From Heloderma charlesbogerti (taxonomy: Eukaryota > Chordata > Lepidosauria > Squamata > Helodermatidae), in NCBI GenBank assembly GCA_026122225.1, contig JANEZZ010001406.1, positions 80,888 to 144,887 on the forward strand: a DNA stretch of 64,000 bases. Reading direction: 5' to 3'. Every line of letters starts with the position of its first letter. Position 1 is the first letter of the stretch. Both the position numbers and the translations under genes were made by a program. The notes under the pieces were generated by a model that was not told the DNA's origin, made no database searches, and saw only the letters and a list, made by a program, of their open reading frames with translations. Below are positions 53,187-63,828 of the stretch, piece after piece.

Positions 53187-53619
53187 CATTTGTCCCATGG
53201 TACTGGGACAAAGTGTTTTTAAAACATCCTCTCTGCTTGCCATAGTCCAGATCCTGATCACCCCTGCACACAGTCACTATTGAAAGCAAAATAAATAAAT
53301 AACTAGATAATGACACAAGACCAAACTCCATGTTGAAGATGGTACTTTTATATGAGTGGCTTTGTTCTTATTGCGATTTTATATTTGTAGGAGGAAAGAC
53401 ACCTTGTGAGGGCTTAGCCCAAAAGACAGCCTAAAAATAAAAGCATCAATAAATTGGCCCACAGATTTTGGCAAAAGGTTTCTTAGTCCTCGTGGGTAAT
53501 GTTCTGCGCTTGAAAGCTGTAGAATGGGATGCTAAGCCATAAGCAACCTAGAGAACTAAAGCTGGTGGGTAGGGACTTTCTCTGACTCAGATTATTATCG
53601 AAGCTGGAAAAGAATTCAG
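53187..53619. other. No gene seen
   Basis: No gene or clear repeat recognised. Confidence 0.4.
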
Positions 53620-53712
53620 CAGCGGAGGCTGGTGGCTCCGATGTCTGTGGGGCAGTGAATCCACTCCAAGTTTCAGTCAAAACCAGTCAGAACTCTAAAG
53701 TTATCCAAGGAA
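53620..53712. repeat. hAT-type MITE, CAGTGGAGGCTGG family (copy 8, left half)
   Basis: CAGCGGAGGCTGGTGGCTCC through GAACTCTAAAGTTATCCAAGG. The right arm is absent. Confidence 0.75.
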
Positions 53713-54180
53713 TCGTCATAAGAAGTCAGTACTGATACCTAAAATCCAAACATATTCCAGGATGCCATAATTTACTAAAGTGTCATCTAGCTTGCAATGG
53801 TTCAAGTGCGGCAGCAACTTGAAGGCGCCCACAGCATCCTTTTGAAGGCGCCCACAGCATCCTTTGAAGGCGCCCACAGCATCCTTTGAAGGCGCCCACA
53901 GCATCCTTTTTTCAGCATCCTTTGAAGGCGCCCACAGCATCCTTTTGTCAAAGAGTTAGGAGGATCATCTGGTTTTCTTCCAAAGTTATTCTCCCAAAGT
54001 TCTCTTGCATTTGCCATAATCATCAATGACCGAATTTTGACGCTAGCGACACGCCACCTAGTGACACAATGGGAAACTGCAACCAAAGCTCTATCCATGG
54101 TTACCTTTTTCCAATATAAGTTATACCTAAATTGGCCCATTGATTTACGTGGGTCTGCTCAAAGTGTGACTGAATCCAGA
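53713..54180 (-). repeat. Unresolved old repeat, possibly L1-like, with a minisatellite
   Basis: The minus-strand frame 53802-54140 gives a peptide with NLYWKKVTMDRALVAVS and a repeated KGCCGRLQR track from the minisatellite. It could be an L1 C-terminal fragment, but I recognise no diagnostic motif. Confidence 0.3.
53818..53945. repeat. Minisatellite, ~22-bp unit
   Basis: GAAGGCGCCCACAGCATCCT recurs five times with spacers of T-rich bases. The fourth-to-fifth spacing contains an extra partial unit (TTTTCAGCATCC). Confidence 0.95.
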
Positions 54181-54245
54181 TCCAACCTAATATTCCATAT
54201 GCAGCCACCGTGTTGATTTATATAAAGCCATTAGAATTCCAGTTA

Positions 54246-54470
54246 AGAACATAAGAAGAGCCGTGCTGGATCAGACCACGGGTTCATCCCGCCCAGTATT
54301 CTGTTCACACAGCAGCAAAACACCTGCCTGTGGGAAACCCATAAGCAGGACATGAGTGCAGCAGCACCCTCCCACCCATGTTCCCCCGCAGCCAGTGTAC
54401 ATAGGCATACTGCAGGTAGCATAGAGCCATCAGGACTAGTAGCCATTGATAGCCTTCTCCTCCTGTTTTA
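54246..54470 (-). mobile_element. CR1-type LINE 3' end
   Basis: It starts AAGAACATAAGAAGAGCCGT and runs through TCTGTTCACACAGCAGC to CCATCAGGACTAGTAGCC, then stops at TAGCCTTCTCCTCC. It matches the start of the 1.7-kb copy. Confidence 0.8.
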
Positions 54471-54594
54471 ATATCAGTTCCATTCCACATTTTGGAAATA
54501 GTCTACAGGTTTCTTGTCTCAACAAATATATTTGCATTTATTATATGTTTTTATAAACATGATTGTCTCCAAATTGCTGCAGATCAAGCTAAAG

Positions 54595-54852
54595 CAGGGG
54601 TGGGGCCCCCAAGAAGGCCCTTTCTCCTTTCCCCCACCCACCAAACATTTGCTGGTTTCCTGGCTTTTGCACCATTCCCTCCTCCCTTTTCTAGAAGGTT
54701 GAAATGCCTTTCCTAAGGCCTAGTTACTGACAGTAAGAGCATTCAGCTAAACTATGCTCGTATTTTTATACTCAGCCCCTTTGCTTTCAGACCCGCCCAC
54801 CCCTGCATTAAAGGCACAGCTACAGGGGCCAGTTGAAAAGTTGGCAACCCCT
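54595..54852. repeat. hAT-type MITE, CAGGGGTGCAGAACC family (copy at 54.6 kb)
   Basis: It begins CAGGGGTGGGGCCCCC, holds AGAAGGTTGAAATGCCTTTCC and ends near GTTGGCAACCCCTAG. I found no convincing duplication. Confidence 0.65.
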
Positions 54853-55009
54853 AGATGGTCTTTGGAAGGGTGGACAAGACACAGTAATATAAGGATACCC
54901 TTAGATGGTGCAGGATCTTTGTTAGTCTGAGGTTTTCCCCTTGGTGAACAGCTCACTTGTGGTTCTTGTGGTTGGCTCTATCTTCTGTTTCCCACAGCTA
55001 GAAGGACAA

Positions 55010-55240
55010 AAAACGAAACCAAAAATCAATCTAGTCCAGGTTCCCCACACAGACCAGCCAGATGCCTTCAGGAAGCCCACAAGTAGGGCATGAAGATAAT
55101 GGTTTTCTTCCACTCTTACTCCCCAGGAAATGTTACTCAGTAGTAAGGTGCCCTTGAACCTGGAGGTTCTGTACAGCCATGATGACTAATAGCCATTGAT
55201 AGAATTCTCCTCCTTCATGGCTTTGTCTTCTTTTAAAGTG
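55010..55240 (-). mobile_element. CR1-type LINE 3' end, degraded
   Basis: AATCTAGTCCAGGTTCCCCA, GCCAGATGCCTTCAGGAAGC and ACTAATAGCCATTGATAGAA match the CR1 UTR in scattered blocks, with unrelated bases inserted between them. Confidence 0.6.
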
Positions 55241-55477
55241 CAGGTGGGTAAGTTCAGGGGCCAGGGCCACTTCCCACCCACCTGGGGACACACATGCACA
55301 GAGGCTGCTCTCCCGCCACCACCCCACCAAAATTGGCAGCCCAGCGGGGGGAAAGAAATCAGTGGTTTGCCACCTAATTTCAGTGGCAAACTGCTACGGA
55401 GGTTTAAAATGGACACTTTCAGTGGCTTGCCACAGAAACGCAGGAGCCCACCACCGATTTGGCAGCAAACCACCAAA

Positions 55478-55641
55478 GTCGCCGGGTGACTTTGGGCCAG
55501 TCACTGACTCTCAGCCTAACCTACCTCACAGGGTTGTTGTGAGGATAAAATGGGGAGGAGGGGGAACATGTAAGCCACCTCGGTTCCGTCCAAGGGGGGT
55601 GGGGATGTAAATGTAATCATGAATAAATTAAAAAAAAAAGT
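55478..55641 (+). mobile_element. Sauria-type SINE, 5'-truncated
   Basis: GGGTGACTTTGGGCCAGTCA, AACCTACCTCACAGGGTTG and GTAAGCCACCTCGGTTCC, then an A-rich tail. The tRNA-like head is missing. Confidence 0.82.
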
Positions 55642-55862
55642 GTCGCTGTGAATTTCAGCGGTGGGGTAGCAGAGGTGCACTGGAGGATGGAGAGCTGAAT
55701 GGAGCCCATGGACCATGTGTGATACACCTGTTCGAAAGGCATCTCTACCAGCCAGCACCATATCTTGTCACAGCAAAATGTCTCAGTTACTTTAACATTT
55801 AGTGTCCCCCATGCACCCGGGGTCCTGGTTGTTTCATTCCTCTATTTTAGAGTTAGAAGCTA

Positions 55863-55975
55863 TAATAAGGTGCATGTTTAGATGGGGGGGAAAGCCCTGC
55901 AGTTCTCAGCATTCTCTGGCCAGCATGGATTTTTTTCCTCATCTAAACATGCATAGGATGGTACCCTTAGTTGTT
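55863..55975. repeat. GTGCAATCCTAT-family element, partial
   Basis: AAGGTGCATGTTTAGATGG on the left and CATCTAAACATGCATAGGAT on the right are inverted. Confidence 0.55.
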
Positions 55976-56117
55976 CCGGAAACTCACCTGGAAACCTCAG
56001 AAGATTTTATGAACAAGTAAAGGGCAGATTGTAGCTCTCTCAATGGGCCACACTGGTTCCTTATTGCCTCTTTTAGGATTAAGCCATGGCTGAATACATG
56101 AACTAAACTGGGCAGGC

Positions 56118-56580
56118 AAAGCCTCTGTACTGGAGGTAGCAGGACTAGTAGCCACTGATAGCCTTCTCCTCCAGGAATTTGTCCAACCCCCTTTTAAAGC
56201 CATCCAAGTTGGTGGCCATCACTACATCTTGCGGTAGCGAGCTCCATAGTTTAACTATGCGCTGTGTGAAGAGGTACTTCCTTCTTTCTGTCCTGAATCC
56301 CCCACCAATCAGCTTCACAGGGTGACCCCAGGTTCTAGTATTTTGAGACAGGGAGAAAAATGTCTCCCTATCCACATTCTCCACACCACGCATAATATGT
56401 AGAGCTCTATCATGTCTCCCCTTACCCTCCTTTTTTCCAAGCTAAACAATCCCAGCTGTTGCAGGCTTGCAGCCTTCTCTCATGGGGGGGGGGGAGATGC
56501 TCCAGACCCTTGATCATTTTAGTTGCCTTTTCGGCACTTTTTCCAACTCTACAATATTTTTCTAATCTGTCTTTAAGAAA
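56118..56580 (-). mobile_element. CR1-type LINE 3' end, well-preserved ORF end
   Basis: The minus-strand frame 56145-56393 (82 residues) gives the C-terminus without stops: VENVDRETFFSLSQNTRTWG, HPVKLIGGGFRT, LFTQRIVKLWSSLPQDVVMA and GFKRGLDKFLEEKAISGY. This is the clearest example in the window of that ORF end. Confidence 0.88.
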
Positions 56581-57470
56581 AAGAACTAATGCTCTGCTTT
56601 TAAATCAGTCTGGGGCAGGTTGTTTGGGAGCAAATGGACGGACGCATCATACAGCAGGCAACGAAAACCCTTTAGCAATGTACAACAGCTGATGCGGAGG
56701 GCAAATCAGGAAGTACTATTGCTGTGCCGAAAATTCCTCCCACAGTTTTTCGACCATTCTCAAAGGAGGAGAAATTTCGGAGAAATTCTCATGGGTTGGG
56801 TTTGGGGTTCTTGGGCTTACCTGACTTATAACATGGCTGAGGAGTGTGCTTGAGTGTCCTGTCTGTCATTGTACATCTCTGTGGCAGCCTGTAGCCTCCT
56901 CAGCTTCCTGCACATCAGTCAAAGCCATCATGAGGAAGACGTCATGAGGTGATTCCTCCCATGGGGCTTTTCCATTCAGGAGGTGCAGGTGGCCTGGGAG
57001 GCTACAGAGCAATGCAAAGCTGTGTAACAGAGAGAGAAAAAACACCCACGGCACCCTCGGCCACCTCGCAGTGATGAGGGAAGCTCAAAAACCAAAAGAA
57101 ACTCAAAATTCTGCCTCAGAAAAGTGGAAGCCTCAACACAGTTGATGCTGTTGCCACTTGCAGGAACAGTGCAATAACCCTTAGGAGAAAAAGAATGAAC
57201 CTGTGCGACAACCCCTGCCAATAGTGAGCCCTATCTGTGAGAAACTGTTGGAGAATTTCTCGTCCCCTAGGAGAAATTCAGTGAAATTGTCCCCCCAATT
57301 TCTCTGCCCATAAATAGGCTGGAGAATTTTGGGAGGCCCCTTGTGCACAGCTCTAGGCAGTACATAGAAAGCTGCAGTATACCAAGAAAGGCCATTTAGC
57401 TCTGTATTGTCTACCCTGGCTGACAGCAGCCCTCTAGGGTTTATGGAAAGGAGTCTTTTCCAGCCATATG
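56581..57470. other. No gene seen
   Basis: No gene or clear repeat, though GAATTTCTCGTCCCC and GAATTTTGGGAGG may belong to an unrecognised family. Confidence 0.4.
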
Positions 57471-57708
57471 AGAGCCGGTGTGGTGTAGCGACTGGGATGT
57501 TGGATTTGGACTTGGAAGATCCGAGTTCTAGTCCCCACTCAGCCATGGAGCTCACTGGGTGACTTTTGGGCCAGTCACTGATTCTCAGCCTAACCTACCT
57601 CACAGGGTTGTTGTGAGGATAAAATGGGGAGGAGGATTGGGTAAGCCAACTTGGGTTGCTTGCAAGAGGAAAAAACGAGGAATATAAACGTAATAATAAA
57701 TGTAAAAG
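57471..57708 (+). mobile_element. Sauria-type SINE, full length
   Basis: AGAGCCGGTGTGGTGTAGCG (A box region), GAGTTCTAGTCCCCACTCAG (B box), GGGTGACTTTTGGGCCAGTC, AACCTACCTCACAGGGTTG and AATATAAACGTAATAATAAA. Confidence 0.9.
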
Positions 57709-57958
57709 ATATGTGGAGGTGATAGGGAACAAATCTGAGACCTTCTATACACGAGACTCATGAGCTTGCACACAGCCCCTCCTCAAGGATACAAGAGTGC
57801 CCCAATTTTTCTCTGAGAATTCCCTCATTAGGATAAGAACAGGCACGCGCTTGCAATGATTCAGGAAGAAAATCCATTTTTAAAGAATAGCCTTTGTAGG
57901 AGGACAGGATGTCATGCAGCTACACTTTGAAGACAGGAAGTGAGTTAGCTGGTGCTTA

Positions 57959-58227
57959 TCATAGAATAGTAGGGTTGAAAGGGGCCTACGAGACCATCGA
58001 GTCCAACCCCCTGCTCAATGCAGGAATCAAGTCAGAGCATCCCTGACAGATGGCTGTCCAGCCTCGTCTTGAAGGCCTCCAGTGTGGGAGAGCCCACCGC
58101 CTCCCCAGGTAATTGGTTCCATTGTCATATTGCTCTAACAGTCAGGACATTTTCCCTGATGTTCAGCTGGAATCTGGCTTCCTGGAACTTGAGCCCATTA
58201 TTCTGTGTCCTGCATTCTGGGATGAAA
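57959..58227 (-). mobile_element. CR1 LINE 3' end (young-type)
   Basis: TCATAGAATAGTAGGGTTGA at the left end is the reversed 3' terminus. It runs through AGATGGCTGTCCAGCCTCGT to GAGCCCATTATTCTGTGTCC. Same segment as 9.5 and 42.6 kb. Confidence 0.88.
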
Positions 58228-58229
58228 AA

Positions 58230-58985
58230 GGTACCCGTGTTTACAGTGCTCATATGGGTTTCTCATAAATGTAACCTTTCCAATAGCAATTCCTTTGGGT
58301 GTTGTTATCCTTAAAGGAAAATGGCAGAAATACGATTACACTTCTTTTCCTTTAACAAAGCAGTAGCTGCACTTGTTTTTCTTTCTCTCTGCCGCTCTCT
58401 TTAAAATTAAAGTTTATTTTGTGACCATTCATTCTTGACGTAACCCAGCAAATCAGCATTTTGGTTCATTGAAATACCATTTTTGGAGCAAAGTGATACA
58501 TTTTAAGGGGAGCTCATTCATTTCGTGAAACAATGCAGGAGCCATTTCAAACGACAGGCCTTTTTGACCAGCAAAAGAATGCCCATAATTATACTTAGCC
58601 TTCTGTAGCACATTTTCAAAAACTCATTCTAACGCATAATTGCTCTAATTTTCCATTCAATATTCCAGCAAGTGGGTACAGGCAGGGTTCTTAAAAAAAA
58701 AAAAAACTTTTGTTACCTGCAATTTATTCTGTTTGGTTGGCTTTAATTATTTGAAGTGAATAGTTGAATATCAATTGAATAGCACTTGGCTTTTTCTTTT
58801 TTTCTTCCTTTATTACCTTCAGCTTTTATGCTGATTTTCAAGGCAGCATGCACACACCCTGCCTTCTGTCAACTTTATTCAACAGAAATGATCAATTCCA
58901 AATAAGGCAGAGAAATCATCATCTCTTAAATGCACCCACACGCCCTGGTTCCCCCAGATTTAAACAAAATTATGCCCCAACTATT
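58230..58985. other. AT-rich, repeat-poor stretch
   Basis: No gene. 58370-58690 contains AT-rich sequence such as CATAATTGCTCTAATTTTCC with no recognised repeat, a second candidate for older unique DNA. Confidence 0.4.
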
Positions 58986-58987
58986 AC

Positions 58988-59150
58988 TATTATTGCTATT
59001 TATTACATTTCTATACCGCCTGATAGCTGGAGCTCTCTGGGCGGTTTACAAAAAATTAAAAACATTAAAAATACAATATACAGAGATTAAAAACCATTTA
59101 CATAAAAACACGCATGAACAGACAATATACACAAAAGAAACATATATCTA
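58988..59150 (-). repeat. Retroposon 3' tail
   Basis: TTTATTACATTTCTATACCG and GCTCTCTGGGCGGTTTACAA then A-rich sequence with AAACATTAAAAATACAATAT. It is the reverse of the tails at 31.0 and 39.1 kb. Confidence 0.6.
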
Positions 59151-59779
59151 AAACAACTTCAAACACACAGTCTCCAAAGCAAACAACCATAACCATAAGA
59201 CATTCCAGAATTGGTTCAAACTTATCATATGCTGCCGAATGCCTGGGAGAAGAGCTCTAAAACAAGAGCTAAAGCGCCTTTTGCAAGATTGGGGGCTCTC
59301 CATCCCCTCCTGTAATTCAAGGAGTGCTTCCACAAACCATCACAGTTTACTGATGCCTGAAGCACGTGCCCAAATCAGGCAAACTGAGAAAGAAACCCGG
59401 AAACATGCAGAGAAAGACAACGCACAATTCCCCATGCCTCTAGGGCCAAACTGGATGTGACGCAGATCTGTGATCACTGGGACTGTGGTAAATTTTGAAG
59501 GGGAGACTTCACCCCAAAATACTTCGCACAACCACAGGGAACAATCCAGTGTTTCTGGGAAGATTCATCCCCCGCCCCACCCCCAGCTACTGTGTGGATT
59601 GCAGCTAAGCTCAGAGGGAACAGGGAATCCTGAGGCGGGTGGCAGATGATGTCAATGTCCCTGCTAATAAAAAAATGACGGCTCTGCGTGCCTGAAAACC
59701 CGGGCCTGGCTCCGCTACACCACTGTCTGTGGTCAGATACCTGTATGTCCCCCACCCCAAGGGAGCTAATAGCAGCTTG
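59151..59779. other. No gene seen; possibly more LINE 3' sequence
   Basis: No gene is supported. This may be the far 3' region of the L2 copy that follows, but the match is too weak to claim. Confidence 0.35.
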
Positions 59780-60742
59780 TGGGGCAAAGGTGATATTTTA
59801 ATTGGGGAAAGGGTGAAGGAGAAAAGGGTTAAATACCAGGCAGATAAACACACTCTCCCTCATGCGTTCCCCAAACGCATGAGGGGGCGGCTGGGCTATG
59901 GCCTTCCTGAAGGCTTGCAAAGAAGGGGCCTGGCAAACCCCTGATGGGGCCAATTCCGGAGTCACAGAGCCACCACTGAAAAGGCTCTCTCCTTTGTACT
60001 CACCTTGTAGTCGCCAGCCTAATGGCCCTTGAGAAAATCCTCTGCTCATGACCTCAGTGCGTGGGCCCAGAGTAACTTGGGCCAAAACCGTTGAAGGCTT
60101 TCAAGGTTAAAAACAGTCGTTTCCATTGGGGTCAGAAATGCACCAGCAGCCAGTGCAGCTGGAGAAGTATTGGTATCGCATGAGCACTCCTCCCAGCCAC
60201 CACCAATCTCCAGGTAGACATATTCTGCACCAGCTAACATTCCTGAACTGTCTTCAAAGACAGCCCCATGTAGAGCACATCACAGTCATTCAACCTGGAT
60301 GTCACCAGACCATGAATAACTGAGGCAAGATCCTCCCTCTCCAGGTAGGGTCACAATAGGCGTATCAGCCTAAGCTGGTAAAAAGTCCTCCTGGCCACCG
60401 CCACCACCTGAGCTCACCAGTTAGCATCAAGTTCAGTACCCAAACAATGTGCTTGATCATTCAACAAGAGTGTAACACCATCCAATACCAGATATCTTTC
60501 TCTGTCTAGATAGGCCAGTTTCCCTACTCACCGTAACTCCATCTTGTTTGGATCAAGTCTCCGCTTGTTTGCCCCCATCCACTCCAAAACACCTCCAGGC
60601 ACCAGTTCAGGCATTCAGCACCACCCCCCCCGGGATGATAGGATGGAAATAAGACAGACGCCTAAGTGCCGCCCAAACATCCAAAGGACTTCCCCCGGCA
60701 GTTTCATGTAGAGGTTGAACAGCATGGAGGACAAGACAGAAC
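59780..60742 (-). mobile_element. L2 LINE, RT and C-terminal remnant
   Basis: Read in reverse from 60740: MLFNLYMKLPGEV (RT), WMGANKRRLDPNKME, LDGVTLLLND, YLEREDLASVIHGLVTSRL and GLSLKTVQE, then the LLQLHW region near 60135 and a SLFSGGSVTP and LQAFRKA track near 59850-59990. These are L2 ORF2 blocks in the right order, but with many stops and frame changes. It is old and dead. The TAGGGCTGTGC element interrupts its start. Confidence 0.82.
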
Positions 60743-61455
60743 TAGGGCTGTGCAGGGACCCTCCGATCCAGCTCGGGCAGATTCGGGGGGGTTCCAACCT
60801 GCCTCAACCCCAAACCTGAAGCGGGGTTCAGATGGTGAACCCCGCTTCGGGTCCCCCCCCGACACCCCCACGCAACCCCCCAGCTCCTTATCTGGGCCAC
60901 CGCCTCCTCTGCTGCCACTGCAGCCATCACCTTCTACATTGCCGCGCCGCCACCACCTTCTCTGTTGCACTGCTGCCAATTTTGCCGCCACCGCCATCTC
61001 CTGAGGCCTGGACACGCGGCAACTCTTCTTGCAGGGAGTTGCCATTTTTAAAAATGGTGGGTGGTGGCGAAGACAGCAGCAGTGGCAGAGAAGGCAGCGG
61101 CGGTGTGGCAGCAGAGAAGGCGGAGAAGGCGGCGGTGTGGTGGCGAGGAGAAGGCAGCAGCGGTGGTGGAGAAGGCAGCGGCGGTGTGACAGCAGAGAAG
61201 GTGGAGAAAGCGGTGGTGCGACGGTGAGGAGAAGGCAGCAGCGGTGGCGGAGAAGGCAGGCCAGGGGGGCTGGGCTGGGGAGGCCAGGCTGGGAGCCAAA
61301 GCTCCAAAGTGCACCAAGTGCTTCAGTGAGCCCACGACCTGCTCCGGGTTGCCTTGTGCCCCCTCCGCTTCACCTTGGAAGGGGCACAAAGTGACCCAAA
61401 ACGTCCCACTTTGACTCAGGGTTCAGGCCTCAGACCGAAGCAGTGCACAGCCCTA
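60743..61455. repeat. hAT-type MITE, TAGGGCTGTGC family (copy 2) with GC-rich minisatellite
   Basis: It runs from TAGGGCTGTGCAGGGACC to GCAGTGCACAGCCCTA, flanked by GACAGAAC (60735-60742) and GCTAGAAC (61456-61463), 6 of 8. The region 61070-61255 is a degenerate tandem array of GGAGAAGGCAGC-type units rich in GGCGG. Long open frames on both strands over the array come from its composition, not from a gene. Confidence 0.85.
61075..61255. repeat. Degenerate GC-rich tandem array
   Basis: Variants of GGCAGAGAAGGCAGCGGCGG and GTGTGGCAGCAGAGAAGG recur at about 60-base spacing, with an inner 9-12 base period. Confidence 0.8.
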
Positions 61456-61463
61456 GCTAGAAC

Positions 61464-61989
61464 TCCATAGGCAAATGGCCATGGGGTGGAGTAGAAGACC
61501 CCCCACGTGCTCAATAAATAGGTGCAGGGCCTATCATGGGGGCGGGGGACAGGAGGACCATTGAGGCTTGGACCTCACATTCACAGACCTCGAATTTAGA
61601 CTTGTCATTATCTCCAAATGAAGTTATACATACAGACACAGAGATAAACTGACAGGATTGAAAGAAGAAGACCTTCACCATACAACTTTAAACATGTGTC
61701 CCATTACCGCGCCACACTGCCTGTAGTGCACTATGAATTAATATTTTTTATAAATCCTGTAATTATCTTGTGAATAACACAGTTATATTGCAGGGCATTG
61801 CCATCTGTGGAACATTTAAAACAGAATTAAGTCTATAGATTACGAGTGACACATAGCTATCATTCAAACCATAATGGGTATAATATGCTCTGTTTTATCA
61901 AAAATTCTGAAGTGACATTATTTTGCTGCAATAATTCTGATGTTTCACATCTGTCAAAAATGCTTCAATAGTTATACTTTTTCTGTGTG
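61464..61989. other. No gene seen
   Basis: AT-rich; no gene recognised. It may include the upstream part of the hAT transposase copy in a form too diverged to see. Confidence 0.35.
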
Positions 61990-62266
61990 GGGAAATAAAA
62001 TATTGTCAAATTTTAACTTATATTTTCTTGTTTGTGTGACAAGGCCATTTTCCTCAAGCAAAGACATTCTGTGAATTCTAAACCAGGTTGTAAGCCAAAG
62101 GAATTGCTTCAAGAAATACTCCAACTTGGACTTGCTGGTGTGTTTCCTAATGTCGTCGTTGCATTGAGGTTTTTTCTCAGTCTACCTGCATCAGTAGTTT
62201 CAGATGAATGGTCTTTCAGTGTGCTGAAGGAGGTCAAGAATTACCACCAATCAGCTATGAGACAAG

Positions 62267-62654
62267 TAAGGATGGGACGTCCAGCCCGTTTTGAGCTTGC
62301 CAGAGTTCCACAGGGTGCCCGACTTAGCTTGCATTTGCAAGCCGAGCAGCTCTTCTCCCCAAACTGCAGGCGGCTTTTTGCGCATTTTTTTGGTGTGTCA
62401 GCCATAATTTACGCAAATATAGATTTGTGCACATTACGGCCACAATTTGCGCACACTTGCATAGTTCATGCAAATTGCACAAATTTGCACAAATGGTGGC
62501 TGTAATTTGCGCAGATTTAAAAATCTGCTGGCTGGCCGGACTTGCTGCAGGCTGAGTCAGGTCAGCTAGTACGCAAGGAAACGAAGTCCAGGGAGCCGAG
62601 CTGATGAAAGCTCGATGAACTCCACCCCTCAACTGGATTCCTCCAACAACCCTA
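62267..62654. repeat. TAGGGATGT-like element (TTTGCGCAAAT type) in the transposase
   Basis: It begins TAAGGATGGGACGTCC and ends GGATTCCTCCAACAACCCTA, whose reverse complement resembles the TAGGGATGT ends. GAGACAAG lies on the left and GCAACTAG on the right; both derive from ACAACTAG in the host reading if the left copy lost three bases. The interior has AATTTGCGCA-type inverted motifs. Confidence 0.7.
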
Positions 62655-62686
62655 GCAACTAGATCATTTGAATGGCCTTGCTATCA

Positions 62687-62885
62687 TAGCATCATAGAGT
62701 CATAGCATAGTAGGGTTGGAAGGGGCCTACAAGGCCATTAAGTCCAACCCCCTGCTCAATGCAGGAATCCAAGTCAGAGTATCCCTGACAGATGGCTGTC
62801 CAGCCTCATCTTAAATGCCTCCAGTGTGGGAGAGCCCACCACCTCCCCAGGTAATGGGTTCCATTGTCGTATTGCTCTATATTTA
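62687..62885 (-). mobile_element. CR1 LINE 3' end inserted in the transposase remnant
   Basis: TCATAGAGTCATAGCATAGT, AGGGTTGGAAGGGGCCTACA and GGCTGTCCAGCCTCATC, as at 57.96 kb, up to ATTGTCGTATTGCTCTA. The transposase reading resumes right after it. Confidence 0.85.
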
Positions 62886-62985
62886 ACCTAAACTGTGACA
62901 TTGCAAGAAAACTATTTTTTCCCAGAATAACTGGTGAATTTGCATAGGGAAAAGCTAGAAAACCACTTGCTAAATAAAAAGGAAC

Positions 62986-63828
62986 ATTTATTACAAATTA
63001 TTGCATTATATTGGTTGTATTAAAAGCATTAATTTGTTAAATGTAAACATTTAAAATATACCCCAATTTTTGGAACTCTGTTTTGCCATTTCTTCATTTT
63101 TTAATATACCAGGAGCATCAAAAAACAGAAGTGGCCCAGGCCTCTCGCAACCTCTGAGAGGGCCTGAATAGGTGCATGAAATAATTCAGTGTTTCCTCCT
63201 TCTTAAGCACTACAAAATCTATGCAGCAGTGCAGACTCTGATCTGTGAAATGTCCCCTGTAGAACAAACACTCCTGAGTGATAACCAGTGCGCCTGTGAA
63301 TGCATTTTATTCCCTGGCTTCAAATGAACAGGATGAGGAATGGATTGCTTGCAGGAAGTGGGAAATATGAGCGCCCTAGCTGCACGACTTAAAAACCGCC
63401 ACTGGCTTTAATGGAAATATAATTGCTACTTTGGATTTCACAGTCTTTCTTCTTCTTGTCCCCTGAAAATCAGCTATTCACTCCATGCAGCCACTGAATC
63501 ATCCTTGGATCTCACAAGAGAGCATTGGTCCTCCTGGGAAGTGACTTCTGTTTTCCTAATCAAGGCATTTTGCCTATGGGGCACAGAAGCAGCCCACTCA
63601 AGAGAGAGAAAAAGACAGAGAGAGATCTTGAGAAGCACTTGAGGGACCGCACTTTTAATGAACATTCTCCATGCAGTAAATGCGCGTAATTCTTATGCTT
63701 CCATTTCACACATTGCCAAAGAGCCTTCCAACTCAAGAGCACTTAAGTGCCCTGGTTCAATCTAATCCGAGTTCTTGGTTGCTGTTTTTACACCAATTGA
63801 TGTTGAAAACAATTAGGATTGTGTTGAA
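62986..63828. other. No gene seen
   Basis: No gene or clear repeat recognised. Confidence 0.4.

Larger units (their letters stand above)
61990..62985 (+). pseudogene. hAT transposase C-terminal remnant, broken by two insertions
   Basis: The plus-strand frame 62032-62265 reads LLQEILQLGLAGVFPNVVVALRFF, LSLPASVVSDEWSFSVLKEVKNY and ends QSAMRQ, the dimerisation region of hAT transposases (usual core ERSFSKLK; here the first residues are changed). The frame resumes after a 388-bp insertion at about 62660 with LDHLNGLAII, and after a CR1 insertion at about 62895 with NCDIARKLFFPRITGEFA and GKARKPLAK. A TAG stop lies within that last block. Such a protein moves hAT DNA elements; this copy is only the C-terminal part. 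It resembles the ZMYM1-type hAT group, but I infer that from the motif alone. Confidence 0.8.

Noticed and set aside
60704..61394. Overlapping frames of 100-130 residues on both strands, rich in Gly, Ser, Arg or Pro
   Set aside because: They come from a GC-rich tandem array inside a MITE. Simultaneous open frames on both strands are a composition effect.
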